Positions 1 to 8,650 are shown, counted from the stretch's first letter. The stretch: DNA of 64,000 nucleotides from Cyclobacterium sp. 1_MG-2023 (GCF_030546805.1 NZ_JAUOPC010000012.1:124001-188000), one strand, 5' to 3'. Numbers and translations are program-made. The notes: a model not told the origin generated them from the sequence alone.

Positions 1-561
1 CGTTTTAAATGGGGGCTGACAGCTGATCTGCAAATGCCGGACTTTGAAACCAGAATTGCAATCATAAAGAAAAAAATGCAATCTGAAGGGATTAACATAC
101 CCGACAATGTCATTGAATACCTCGCTTATACGGTTGATACAAATGTAAGGGAATTGGAAGGGGTGATGATTTCTTTGATAGCACATGCCTCCCTAAGCAG
201 AGTAGAAATTAGCCTTGAACTGGCCAAGACGATAATGAAAAATATCGTTAAGGACATTGAAACTGAAGTAAGCATAGAGTTTATCCAACAATCCTGTGCG
301 GAATATTACGGCATAAAAGTGGAAGACTTAAAAGCAAAGACCAGAAAAAAGGAAATTGTTATTGCGAGACAAGTGGCCATGTATTTTAGCAAAGAATTCA
401 CCAATCACTCATTAAAATCCATTGGATACCATTTTGGAGGAAGAGATCATAGTACAGTGATTCATGCAGTGCAGGCCATCAATGACCTGATGGAAACGGA
501 TCCTTCCTTTAGAAATGCTATCCAAGAGCAAAAGAAGCAGTTTAAGATTAGGTCCTACTAA
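1..561 (+). CDS. dnaA: Chromosomal replication initiator DnaA, 3' part
   Basis: C-terminal part of the initiator protein that binds DnaA boxes at oriC and opens the origin. The reading frame is open from base 1 (RFKWGLTADLQ, a typical end of the AAA+ sensor region), so the true start lies left of the window; the ATG at 34 is internal. The visible part holds the end of AAA+ domain III and domain IV, with the DNA-binding signature GGRDHSTVIHA encoded at about 436-470. Stop TAA at 559-561. No DnaA-box cluster is visible downstream, so the origin is not shown here. The family call is firm. Confidence 0.97.
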   Translation, partial: RFKWGLTADLQMPDFETRIAIIKKKMQSEGINIPDNVIEYLAYTVDTNVRELEGVMISLIAHASLSRVEISLELAKTIMKNIVKDIETEVSIEFIQQSCAEYYGIKVEDLKAKTRKKEIVIARQVAMYFSKEFTNHSLKSIGYHFGGRDHSTVIHAVQAINDLMETDPSFRNAIQEQKKQFKIRSY

Positions 562-603
562 GAAGCTTAATGCTGCAACCTGTAATAGAAACCAATTTTA
601 ACT

Positions 604-1014
604 TTACTTATTACCTTGAAAAGGGTATTCTTTAAAACTGGTTCCACCCATTGCTGATTTTTCATAGACAGCCAAACAAGCTTCATTAAAACGCTCTGGA
701 AAATAAGGTGCCTGAGGAGAAAGTTGCAAGCCTTCAATGGCCTTTTCAAAAAAGAATACTTTTGTATTCCCGTATTTTGTATGGGGCATAAAATCTCCAT
801 AAGCTCGCATGTCATCCCATAACTCATCCTTTGTATAAACGGCAAAAATTCGAACTACCGGACCTGTATTGTTTTCATTTCTATATACTGCTATTTCAGT
901 ATACTCGCCTTCAAGGTCATTTATCCCCGGTTGGCTCAAGCTCTGGTATACAATCACCATAAGGAGAACACCGACCAAGGTGGCAAGTAAATAAATAATA
1001 TTTTTTGTTTTCAT
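604..1014 (-). CDS. Small single-pass membrane protein of unknown function
   Basis: A 136-residue protein starting at ATG 1014; an upstream TTG at 1023 would add three residues and is less likely. Residues 7-27 form a hydrophobic anchor, followed by a soluble domain of about 110 residues containing an Asn-rich stretch and the segment YTKDELWDDMRAYG. No family recognised. It is divergent from hemJ across about 50 bases, and a candidate minus-strand -7 box (TATTTTTG) lies at 1050-1057, so it is probably transcribed alone. Probably exported and anchored in the inner membrane; function unknown. Confidence 0.75.
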   Translation of the reverse strand: MKTKNIIYLLATLVGVLLMVIVYQSLSQPGINDLEGEYTEIAVYRNENNTGPVVRIFAVYTKDELWDDMRAYGDFMPHTKYGNTKVFFFEKAIEGLQLSPQAPYFPERFNEACLAVYEKSAMGGTSFKEYPFQGNK

Positions 1015-1063
1015 TTGTCCCAATAACGAGCTGAATCCATTAATTTAGCCAAAAATAGGAAGA

Positions 1064-1600
1064 ATGGCGTTCGAATACATCAAAGCTTTACATATTATTT
1101 TCATCGTAACTTGGTTTGCAGGCTTATTTTATATCGTAAGGTTATTTATTTATCAAACAGAGGCTTTGGATCGACCTGAGGCTGAAAAAAATATCTTGAA
1201 ACCTCAATTGGATTTGATGGCCAGCCGTTTGTGGTACATTATCACTTGGCCGTCTGCTGTGCTAACCCTTATTTTTGGAACTTGGGTATTGCTTCACCGC
1301 CCCGCTTATCTATCCATGCCATTTATGCATGCCAAACTTACCTTTGTGGTTTTGTTATACCTCTACCATTTTCGATGCCATTATATTTTTAAATCTCTTC
1401 AAAATGGAAAGCGAATTTGGAACAGCTCAAAACTTCGACTGTGGAATGAAATAGCCACAATATTGCTTTTTGCCATTGTCTTTTTAATTGTACTTAAAAG
1501 CCTAATTAACATGATCTGGGGTATTGCAGGACTGTTCTTATTGGGGTTAAGTCTGATGCTGGCCACTAAATGGTACAAAAGATTCCGAGAGCGGAACTAA
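1064..1600 (+). CDS. hemJ: Protoporphyrinogen IX oxidase HemJ (CopD-like)
   Basis: 178-residue integral membrane protein of the HemJ family, which oxidises protoporphyrinogen IX to protoporphyrin IX in heme synthesis. The N-terminus (ALHIIFIVTWFAGLFYIVRL) matches the family hallmark, including the conserved His at residue 10 and Arg at 26. About five membrane segments are visible (roughly 8-28, 55-76, 88-105, 131-150, 152-170). It lies 32 bases upstream of an SCO protein and a cytochrome c gene on the same strand, which fits joint use in respiratory chain assembly. The older label for this family is CopD-like; HemJ is the better match by length and N-terminus. Confidence 0.85.
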   Translation: MAFEYIKALHIIFIVTWFAGLFYIVRLFIYQTEALDRPEAEKNILKPQLDLMASRLWYIITWPSAVLTLIFGTWVLLHRPAYLSMPFMHAKLTFVVLLYLYHFRCHYIFKSLQNGKRIWNSSKLRLWNEIATILLFAIVFLIVLKSLINMIWGIAGLFLLGLSLMLATKWYKRFRERN

Positions 1601-1632
1601 TCAATTCTTAACTGTGTCATATAAAATAAAAA

Positions 1633-2298
1633 ATGATTCGATCCAATTATTTGAGTCTTATAATTTTAGGAGTTTTGGCCTTGAATGCTTGCCAGACGAA
1701 CACTAAAACCAACACCTTACCTATTCTGGGCAATCGACATATAGAAGAAGTAATTGTCGAAGGAAAAACCACCACAGATACTGTTTACCACCAAATCGCA
1801 GATTTCAGTTTTACCAATCAAGATGGGAAACAAATTACCAATGAAGATGTAAAAGGAAAAGTGTATGTGGCAGATTTCTTTTTCACCAGCTGTCCAACCA
1901 TTTGTCCCATTATGAAAAAGCAAATGTTGCGGGTTTACGAAGCTTATAAAGACAATCCCGACTTTATGATATTAAGCCATACAATCGACCCTGAATACGA
2001 TACAGTAGCCCTCTTGAAAGACTACTCACTTCGGCTAGGTATAGAAGATGCAAGTACATGGAATTTTCTAACCGGGGAACAAGAAAAGATATTTGAAATT
2101 GGACAGACGAGCTACCTTACCACGGCCATGGACGATAAAAATGAACCAGGGGGATTTTTACATTCAGGTGCATTTGTCTTGATTGATAGAGAAGGGAGAA
2201 TCAGAGGTATTTATGATGGCACCAAAGAAACGCAAGTCAATGTACTCATCAAGGATTTACCCAAACTTCTCAACAACAATGAAATCAGCAGTAGGTAG
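1633..2298 (+). CDS. SCO1/SenC-family copper chaperone lipoprotein
   Basis: 221-residue thioredoxin-fold protein that delivers copper to the CuA site of cytochrome c oxidase or acts as a thiol reductase. It has a lipoprotein signal with Cys at residue 20 (ALNAC), the copper-binding CxxxC motif SCPTIC at Cys87 and Cys91, and the third ligand His177 in LHSGAF. Length and motif order are normal for the family, so copper binding is expected. Its end overlaps the start of the next gene (cytochrome c) by 20 bases, indicating co-transcription and probably translational coupling. Confidence 0.92.
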   Translation: MIRSNYLSLIILGVLALNACQTNTKTNTLPILGNRHIEEVIVEGKTTTDTVYHQIADFSFTNQDGKQITNEDVKGKVYVADFFFTSCPTICPIMKKQMLRVYEAYKDNPDFMILSHTIDPEYDTVALLKDYSLRLGIEDASTWNFLTGEQEKIFEIGQTSYLTTAMDDKNEPGGFLHSGAFVLIDREGRIRGIYDGTKETQVNVLIKDLPKLLNNNEISSR

Positions 2299-2719
2299 TT
2301 TACTATTTTTATTCATGCTTTCTTGCAATGGAGGAGATGACAATAAAAATGAAGGCATAAGTAATATCAAAGATCTCAAGACAAGACAATATGCCATTCA
2401 GGGACAACAACTTTATTTGCAATATTGCAGCAACTGTCACCAAGAAGATGGAACCGGATTAAATAGGCTTATCCCCCCCCTTAAAAATGCAGATTATATG
2501 CTTGTTGACGTAAATCGAAGCCTATATATCATCAAAAACGGATTGAATGGAAGCATATTGGTTAACAATGTAGAATACAATCAACCCATGCCTGAAAACA
2601 GTAAACTCAGCCCAATAGAGATCGCACAAATTGCCACCTATATCTACAATGTTTGGGGAAATGAATATGGATTAATTACTCCCGAAAAAGTAAAAGAAGC
2701 ACTCAGTACTGCACCATAA
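2279..2719 (+). CDS. c-type cytochrome lipoprotein
   Basis: 146-residue monoheme cytochrome c. The open frame extends upstream to 2183, but the ATG at 2279 gives a clean lipoprotein signal (LFLFMLSC, Cys16) and is preferred. Heme is attached at CSNCH (Cys50, Cys53, His54), with Met104 in NQPMP as the likely sixth ligand. The gene begins inside the 3' end of the SCO gene, suggesting the two act together in electron transfer at the cell envelope. Its stop at 2717-2719 directly abuts the stop of the convergent gene on the other strand. Confidence 0.9.
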   Translation: MKSAVGSLLFLFMLSCNGGDDNKNEGISNIKDLKTRQYAIQGQQLYLQYCSNCHQEDGTGLNRLIPPLKNADYMLVDVNRSLYIIKNGLNGSILVNNVEYNQPMPENSKLSPIEIAQIATYIYNVWGNEYGLITPEKVKEALSTAP

Positions 2720-3136
2720 TTACAATAGTGCTTCACTTTTTTCCAAAGCTTCAAGGATGTCTTTTTTTACTTTATCAACTTTTTCTAATTGCTCTTCAAG
2801 GTATGATTTGGCCTGTTCCTCAGACATTTCTTCCAAATCAACATCAAATTGACGCATCCAAACAAACATTTCATCATAGGCATGCTCACAATCTGCTGCT
2901 ACCGCCTTTAATTCAGCTGCTTTTTCCGTATCCTTTGCATCTTCAGATTGCTCAAGGTTTCCAGCCATTTCATTTAATTTCTTTTGAGAAGCCTTCAATT
3001 CTCCAATCTTAGGCATTACCTCATCATGAACCTGAATTACTTTTTCTTTCAATAGTTCATTTTGACTTTCCTTAGGACTACAAGAAAAAACAGAAACACA
3101 AAGTAAAATCAACAATGCAAGAGGTGCTTTTATCAT
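2720..3136 (-). CDS. Charged coiled-coil lipoprotein, unknown function
   Basis: 138-residue lipoprotein with a signal ending at Cys19 (VSVFSC). The mature part is strongly acidic and helical, rich in Glu, Lys and Ala (for example LKASQKKLNEMAGNLEQ), and predicted by eye to form a helical bundle or coiled coil. No enzyme motif is visible. Similar small lipoproteins are common in Bacteroidota and are uncharacterised. It converges on the cytochrome c gene with no gap between stop codons. Function unknown; probably periplasm-facing and membrane-anchored. Confidence 0.75.
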   Translation of the reverse strand: MIKAPLALLILLCVSVFSCSPKESQNELLKEKVIQVHDEVMPKIGELKASQKKLNEMAGNLEQSEDAKDTEKAAELKAVAADCEHAYDEMFVWMRQFDVDLEEMSEEQAKSYLEEQLEKVDKVKKDILEALEKSEALL

Positions 3137-3286
3137 GGCTTGGTAGAAATAAAATTAATCAATCAAATAGTAAATGTCTTCAAAGATTATTAAAATAATG
3201 ATACAATAAAAGTGTGTCTTATAATTTCTGATTAGAACCTTGCTAGTTACAGGAGCCGGATTATTCTTTTATAGCCGAAGAAATTT

Positions 3287-3715
3287 CTATAAACCAATAA
3301 CTTTCGCATTTTCCAGAATATACATTAGTTTTTCGGGATCATTGGCATTCAAGACCAACTCCCCTACCACTTTCACTTTATTAGAAGTATACTTCACAGG
3401 TTCTTCTAGCATTACTTCCATAACGGTCTCAGGACCTCCGGTTCCACAAAAAAAGCATTCCGCCAAAGGAAGAGCTGACAGGATAATATGTTTTGGTTTA
3501 AACATGCCTTCAAATGGGATAATATAACCGTCAGCGGTAATCTCTTTACCTTCTAATTCCTTGGTCTTTTCCCCAAAAACCGGCACAAATAATTCTCCGA
3601 ATTCATCCTCTTCCACTTCATAACTTACTTTTGACAAGTATTTCCAAACATTTTGTTGTTGCCCAAAAGCAGAAAAGGAAAACAACATACCAATAATTAA
3701 AACTAAGTACTTCAT
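3287..3715 (-). CDS. Exported DUF3299-like CxxC protein linked to an ABC transporter
   Basis: 142-residue secreted protein with a signal peptide of about 18 residues (ending FSAFGQ). The core has GYIIPFEG and then LAECFFCG with Cys87 and Cys90, a layout that resembles the DUF3299 family. In Proteobacteria DUF3299 proteins sit beside an ABC ATPase/permease pair, in loci linked to zinc (recalled, not checked). The same arrangement is seen here: the gene lies 10 bases downstream of the permease. The Cys pair could bind a metal or form a disulfide. A metal-related role is inference. Confidence 0.7.
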   Translation of the reverse strand: MKYLVLIIGMLFSFSAFGQQQNVWKYLSKVSYEVEEDEFGELFVPVFGEKTKELEGKEITADGYIIPFEGMFKPKHIILSALPLAECFFCGTGGPETVMEVMLEEPVKYTSNKVKVVGELVLNANDPEKLMYILENAKVIGL

Positions 3716-3725
3716 TTTGTTAAAT

Positions 3726-4946
3726 TTACTTGCTTAATTGACCTGCAATATCGCCTTTGTAAGCATTCCATGCAGGAATAATTGAAGCCACAATTCCGAC
3801 AATCAAGGCATATACTATAATCCACCATTCCTTACCGATAAAGGTAACGGCATTTAAGCCTGATACCAGCCCTTGTTCATTTGTTATAACTATAAAAAAC
3901 AGAAAAAAGTGTCCAAGCATTAATCCTCCAATTGCTCCCAGGAAAGTTAGGATCAAACCTTCCAAAAGAATAAGAAGGAAAAGTTGACTTTTGCCTGCAC
4001 CTATGGCACGCATAACGGCCAAATCATATTTTCTTTCCTTCAGTGAATTGTACAATGCAATAAATATTCCTAAACCTGCAATAAAAATAATTAGTAGTGC
4101 CAATCCTTTGATTACCGTTACTCCGATTCCCAGCAATTCAAAAAGCCGGGTGATTTCAAAAGTAGGAGATGCTGCTTGTAAGGAAGTCCTACTATTAATC
4201 ATTCTGGGAAGTTGAATAGCAGCCATGGGATTTCTATAAGCGATCAATACGGTTGTCAACTCCCTGTCTTGGTCGGCTTCAGGAAAACCGATCTTATTTA
4301 CTTCCTGGTCTAATTTTTCCGGACCAATTTCATCATCATGAGCATACCATACAGACTCAACACTTGTAACAATAAGTTGATCCAGCACATTATTGGCAGG
4401 AGCTAAAATCCCTACTACCTGAAAAGGCTGCTGGTCATGATGATGGCTGGCGGCCGCTATGCCATGGGCGCCTATAAATGTATCCCCCACCTGAAAACCC
4501 TTTGCTTTCGCCACCTTACTGCCCAAAACCACCTCAAAAGGTTTGTCCCAAGCGCTTCCGGCCGATAGCTCTGCTTGGTACAAACTCAGGTAATCGTGGT
4601 TTGACCCTACAATTCTATACCCTTCATAATTGTCTCCGAGGGCCATGGGTATGGCATTTTTTATCAGTCTATTTCTGGAAACTTTTTGGGCTTCTTTTAA
4701 AGGAATATTTCCGGTTGGAAAATCTACATGGTATACGGAGGACAGCACCAGTTGTAATGGACTACCTTTAGCTCCGATAACCATATCAATTCCGGTGGCA
4801 TCTCTATTCATTTTGCTTTCAAACTGTTCTTCAACCAATAACAGAACAGTTATTATAGATAACCCTAAGGCTAATAACAATACATTTAAACCTGTATTTA
4901 ATGGCTTATCTATCAAGTATTTCCAACTTAATTTAAAAATACTCAT
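3726..4946 (-). CDS. ABC transporter permease, FtsX/MacB-like, with His-rich loop
   Basis: 406-residue permease with one membrane segment near residues 18-38, a large periplasmic domain, and three C-terminal segments in the FtsX domain (about 275-400). This is the topology of LolC/MacB-type mechanotransmission transporters. The periplasmic domain carries a His-rich stretch, His161 and His168-170 (AAASHHHDQQ), unusual for lipoprotein- or peptide-type members and suggestive of metal binding. It overlaps the upstream ATPase gene by four bases (ATGA), so the two subunits are translationally coupled, and it is followed by the DUF3299-like gene. Confidence 0.88.
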   Translation of the reverse strand: MSIFKLSWKYLIDKPLNTGLNVLLLALGLSIITVLLLVEEQFESKMNRDATGIDMVIGAKGSPLQLVLSSVYHVDFPTGNIPLKEAQKVSRNRLIKNAIPMALGDNYEGYRIVGSNHDYLSLYQAELSAGSAWDKPFEVVLGSKVAKAKGFQVGDTFIGAHGIAAASHHHDQQPFQVVGILAPANNVLDQLIVTSVESVWYAHDDEIGPEKLDQEVNKIGFPEADQDRELTTVLIAYRNPMAAIQLPRMINSRTSLQAASPTFEITRLFELLGIGVTVIKGLALLIIFIAGLGIFIALYNSLKERKYDLAVMRAIGAGKSQLFLLILLEGLILTFLGAIGGLMLGHFFLFFIVITNEQGLVSGLNAVTFIGKEWWIIVYALIVGIVASIIPAWNAYKGDIAGQLSK

Positions 4947-5581
4947 AGACCGCCGGAATTTAAAGTGATACGGTTAGCAATCCGGTCTTTAATACGGTGA
5001 TCATGCGTAACAATTATCAGAGCAGCCCCAAGTTTCTTGGCCTGACTTTTAAGCAATTCAACCACCAATCCGGCATTTTCATCATCTAAGCTGGCAGTCG
5101 GCTCATCTGCCAAAATGACTTTGGGCCCATTTATTAATGCCCTAGCAATCGAAACCCTTTGGGCCTCCCCCTCACTTAACGTAGTTATGCGTGCATGTTG
5201 CTTGTTTTGAATACCAAGTTGACCTAGGTAGTACTGAACCTTATCCGCAGAAAGATTTTTAGAAAAAAAATAAGGTAGGGCAACATTCTCTGCAACTGTC
5301 AGAGGCTTTAAGAGGTGAGGTTTCTGAAAAACAATGCCAATATTTCTTCCCCTGTATTTATCTAATTCATTCCCTTTTAAATGGTACAGGGAGGTCCCAT
5401 CAATGATTACCTCACCTTTTTTTGGAGCCAATAGCCCACCTAAAATACTTAATAATGTTGTCTTCCCTGAGCCGGATTTACCTAAAATCAATAACTCCTC
5501 ACCCAATTTTAATTGAATGTCAGGAATTTCAATTTCCAGGGAATTTTCATAGGAAAATTGTAGATCTTTGACAACAATCAT
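4943..5581 (-). CDS. ABC transporter ATP-binding protein (LolD/MacB-like)
   Basis: 212-residue stand-alone ATPase subunit. Walker A is GKSGSGKT at 34-41, the Q-loop Gln is in VFQKPH near 86, the signature is LSEGEAQR at 135-142 (Glu in place of the usual second Gly), Walker B is VILADE at 155-160, and the switch His is His193. It is the partner of the permease encoded immediately downstream with a four-base overlap. Only six bases separate its start from the stop of the upstream response-regulator kinase, so the transporter may be in one transcript with the sensor kinases. Confidence 0.92.
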   Translation of the reverse strand: MIVVKDLQFSYENSLEIEIPDIQLKLGEELLILGKSGSGKTTLLSILGGLLAPKKGEVIIDGTSLYHLKGNELDKYRGRNIGIVFQKPHLLKPLTVAENVALPYFFSKNLSADKVQYYLGQLGIQNKQHARITTLSEGEAQRVSIARALINGPKVILADEPTASLDDENAGLVVELLKSQAKKLGAALIIVTHDHRIKDRIANRITLNSGGL

Positions 5582-5587
5582 TAATGA

Positions 5588-6766
5588 CTATTTTTTGGCA
5601 GGAATCTCTAAAAAGAACTCAGTCCCTTTATTTACTTTACTCTTAAAATCAATTTTGCCTCCGATAACCTCAATACATTTTTTAACGATGGAAAGACCAA
5701 GTCCAGAACCCTCCCTTAAGCCTACATTTTTTGCTCTAAAGAACCGATCAAAAAGTTGAGATTGCTCGGCTTCATTTATTCCTATTCCCTCATCTTTTAT
5801 TTGTAAGAAAAGGGTATCGTTTTCATGTTTCACCTTGAAATACACATTGCCTCCATCTTTGGAATACTTCACAGCATTTGACAATAGGTTTTCTAAAATC
5901 TGATACAGCAAATCCATATCAGAGGTAATCATCTTAGGCAGTTTTTCGAAGGCTAAGTTAATTTTTACATTATTATCTATTCCGGCCTTGACCATATCCA
6001 CGACTTCATTGAGAAATGCGGAGGTATAAATCCTTACAGGCTTGTAGTTCATCTTGTCTGCATCTGCTTTTCCAAAAAACAGAACACTTGTCAATAAGCT
6101 ATTTAGATTTCTAACAGAGTTTTCGATTTTATTGGCGTGCTTAACCAACTTTGCTTTGAAAGGATGCTCCTTTTCCGCATAAAGTTTTAGCAATTGGGCT
6201 GAACTTAGAATGGATGTCAATGGAGTCTTAAAACCATGGGAAACATTTTGAACAATTCTAGATTTTAATTCACTAAGCTCCCTTTCTTTTTCTAAAGCTT
6301 TTTGCAATTCTTTATTAGCTTCATTAAGGTCTGCAGTACGTTTTTTAACCTTTTCTTCTAATTCATTATTTAAACTTTGGAGCTCCTTCTCTTTCTTATC
6401 TTTAAAAATGGCCAACTCAATCACCATATTTAACTCTCTTATGTTGAAAGGCTTGATCACATAAGCACTGGGATTGGTAACAGCCACCTTCTGAAGGGTT
6501 TCACTGTCAGAACTCGCAGTGAGGTAAACTACAGGGATATTATACTTCTCATTGATAATTTCTGTGGTTTTTATACCATCCAGTTTTCCTGACAGATTGA
6601 TATCCATCATGACAATGTCTGCATGATGCTTTTCTAGAATTTCCAAGGCTATCTCACCTGAATCAGCCATTCCAATTATTTGGTGGTGATTCTTTTCAAG
6701 TGCTTTTTTTAGTAAAAGTGCCGAAACTGTGTCGTCTTCGGTTATTAAAATCTTAAGAGAAAACAT
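5588..6766 (-). CDS. Response regulator fused to histidine kinase
   Basis: 392-residue cytoplasmic hybrid. An N-terminal receiver domain has the acidic pair at 11-12, phospho-acceptor Asp55 and Lys105. A coiled coil (about 120-165) leads to a HisKA domain with His177 and a C-terminal ATPase domain with N-box (ENLLSNAVKY), DEGIGI and GSGLGLSI. The H-box reads SHGFKTPLT: the acidic residue that normally follows the phospho-His is Gly, which could weaken kinase or phosphatase chemistry. The receiver may take phosphate from the neighbouring PAS kinase encoded 42 bases upstream. There is no DNA-binding output domain. Confidence 0.9.
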   Translation of the reverse strand: MFSLKILITEDDTVSALLLKKALEKNHHQIIGMADSGEIALEILEKHHADIVMMDINLSGKLDGIKTTEIINEKYNIPVVYLTASSDSETLQKVAVTNPSAYVIKPFNIRELNMVIELAIFKDKKEKELQSLNNELEEKVKKRTADLNEANKELQKALEKERELSELKSRIVQNVSHGFKTPLTSILSSAQLLKLYAEKEHPFKAKLVKHANKIENSVRNLNSLLTSVLFFGKADADKMNYKPVRIYTSAFLNEVVDMVKAGIDNNVKINLAFEKLPKMITSDMDLLYQILENLLSNAVKYSKDGGNVYFKVKHENDTLFLQIKDEGIGINEAEQSQLFDRFFRAKNVGLREGSGLGLSIVKKCIEVIGGKIDFKSKVNKGTEFFLEIPAKK

Positions 6767-6808
6767 ACTACAAAATTAATTAAAAATGTGCCCCAATATG
6801 GTTAATAT

Positions 6809-8182
6809 TTAAACCGGTATTAAAATTCTTACTAAAGTCCCATTACCTTTTTCACTCTCCACTTCAATGTTTCCATTGAGTTTTTCTACTAAATGCTTTG
6901 TAATGGCCAATCCCAACCCTGAACCTTCAAATTTACGGTTTAAACCTTTACTTTCTTGTTCAAATGGGTAAAACAATTTATTCAAATAATCTTTACTAAT
7001 ACCAATGCCTTGATCATGAACTTTGATAACCATGTCATTTTCAACTTTTTCCACAACGACCAGGATTAAGCCTTTTTCTGAATACTTAATGGCATTACCT
7101 ACAATATTATTAATAATAATTTGAAGGTATTTACGCTCTAAATTGGCATAAAATGGTTTAGTTAGAAATTTTGAAGTGACTAAGATACCTTTTTTTATTC
7201 CTATGGATTTATGATTAATCAATATTTTTGAAATAAAATCATTAACATTGGTTTTTTCCATCACCGCACTCAACTCATCCGACTCAAGTGAGGACAAGTC
7301 TAAGAAGTTGGTTATGGTATGCAACAATCGGTCACCACTTTCTTTAATGATATTCAAATGCTCTATTAATTCCTTATCATTGGATCTGGTCTGTATAATG
7401 TATTCAGTACTGCCAAGTATACCATTCAAGGGAGTTCTGATTTCATGGCTCATATTGGAAATAATATTGCTTTTGAGATGGCTTATTTCCTCGGCCTTTC
7501 CCTTAGCTATTTCCAACCCTCTTTCATAGGCCTTTTTTTTGGAGACATCGCGAAAAACATTTAAAAACATCAATCTTCCATCAAATTCCTCTTTCATCTT
7601 TGAAATAGAAACTTCAATTTCTTTATCCCCTGCTTTTAATGGCAACACAAATTCCTTTGTAATCTTTTCGCTTACTTTCAGCTCACTTACAATTTCATCT
7701 CTCAACTTTTCAAAGGCTTGATTGTCTTTAAATAAATATTGCAAACCATTTTCCTGAAGCTGTGCCTCACTTACTTCAGCAAGCGAACAAAAAGAAGGGT
7801 TTGCTGCTAAAACTAACCCTCCCTGAACTGAAAGTAACAGGCCATCCTGAGAATTGTCCCATACAACCTTAAACCGATCTTCCCTTTCTGCAATTTCTAA
7901 GTTTTTTTTGTGCAATTTATTTTTTAAAGCCCCTTTATCTTTCGTCTGCTGAACAAAAAAACAAACACCGTAGATGATTGCTATCAAAATAGTAAATACT
8001 ATAAAAAGGAACCAAAAATTACTATAAAAGGGAATTTCAACAATCAACTGACCATCCTCGAGTAGGGGTTTGTCTGTAGGCAAAGCCATCAACCCCAAAC
8101 ACAAATTACTATTGTAAGGTCTTTTCATTAAAATTTTCCAAGCATACTGAGAGCTTTCTATCGCTTTTGAAGATCGATTCAT
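6809..8182 (-). CDS. PAS-domain sensor histidine kinase
   Basis: 457-residue kinase: a short N-terminal extracytoplasmic stretch, one membrane segment (about 57-78), a coiled coil, a PAS domain (about 100-215), HisKA with His246 in a normal SHEIRTPLNG box, and an ATPase domain (DQGIGI, GSGLGLAI). The extracytoplasmic part is only about 50 residues, too short for a usual sensor domain. It starts at an ATGA that overlaps the stop of an upstream 131-residue ORF, and a single inserted base would fuse the two. The kinase may therefore be the 3' part of a split receptor. Likely partner: the response-regulator kinase downstream. Confidence 0.88.
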   Translation of the reverse strand: MNRSSKAIESSQYAWKILMKRPYNSNLCLGLMALPTDKPLLEDGQLIVEIPFYSNFWFLFIVFTILIAIIYGVCFFVQQTKDKGALKNKLHKKNLEIAEREDRFKVVWDNSQDGLLLSVQGGLVLAANPSFCSLAEVSEAQLQENGLQYLFKDNQAFEKLRDEIVSELKVSEKITKEFVLPLKAGDKEIEVSISKMKEEFDGRLMFLNVFRDVSKKKAYERGLEIAKGKAEEISHLKSNIISNMSHEIRTPLNGILGSTEYIIQTRSNDKELIEHLNIIKESGDRLLHTITNFLDLSSLESDELSAVMEKTNVNDFISKILINHKSIGIKKGILVTSKFLTKPFYANLERKYLQIIINNIVGNAIKYSEKGLILVVVEKVENDMVIKVHDQGIGISKDYLNKLFYPFEQESKGLNRKFEGSGLGLAITKHLVEKLNGNIEVESEKGNGTLVRILIPV

Positions 8183-8574
8183 TTCAAATTCACGAAAGTT
8201 TGACGATTAAAAAATATTCCATCAATACCATACAACCTACCATATCTCATTTTAGAGTCCCATCTAGGTAATTCAAAATGAATCCAACCCTTTTCAATTT
8301 CATTCAACTTCCCCATGGTTTCCACCAAAGATAAATAGGTCATTCTAATATTTAAACAAAAAATCAGAGGCTTTTTCAGCACATTAACAATTTCAAGCAA
8401 GAATGATAAAACCTTTCGGTAATAAACCAACACCAAATAATCTCTTAGATTTTCCCCTGGAAATTGAGACAAATCAATTATCAACAGGCTTAAGACATTA
8501 TTTTTACCACCGCCTTTCCAAAAATAAAGAGACATTAAAAGTAAAAAGAGGTAATTTGGCAATATTAAATTCAT
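8179..8574 (-). CDS. Small ORF upstream of sensor kinase, possible detached sensor domain
   Basis: 131 codons from ATG 8574, with a hydrophobic N-terminus. Its stop overlaps the kinase start by four bases (ATGA). The C-terminal part (for example LPRWDSKMRYGRLYGIDGIF) loosely recalls periplasmic solute-binding sensor domains, but the protein ends abruptly where such a domain would continue. The kinase frame is open immediately beyond the junction, so a single-base insertion near 8190-8200 would join the two. It could be a real small partner protein, or the 5' half of a frameshifted receptor gene. No firm family. Confidence 0.5.
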   Translation of the reverse strand: MNLILPNYLFLLLMSLYFWKGGGKNNVLSLLIIDLSQFPGENLRDYLVLVYYRKVLSFLLEIVNVLKKPLIFCLNIRMTYLSLVETMGKLNEIEKGWIHFELPRWDSKMRYGRLYGIDGIFFNRQTFVNLK

Positions 8575-8650
8575 AGGGTCAATTATCTTCCCTAAAAATA
8601 TAAAAAGTTATCCATAGTTTAAATTAAATTGATATTGTTTGCAATTTCTT

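Noticed and set aside
1-604. Chromosome origin near dnaA
   Set aside because: No cluster of TTATCCACA-type boxes or AT-rich unwinding region was seen in the bases after dnaA; only isolated TTATCCATA sequences occur elsewhere (for example near 8610 and 49287).
2183-2278. Upstream extension of the cytochrome c frame
   Set aside because: It overlaps the SCO gene by over 100 bases and lacks a signal peptide; the ATG at 2279 yields a proper lipobox.
8179-8260. Programmed ribosomal frameshift between the small ORF and kinase
   Set aside because: No canonical slippery heptamer followed by a structure was seen; the ATGA overlap favours coupling or a plain indel.
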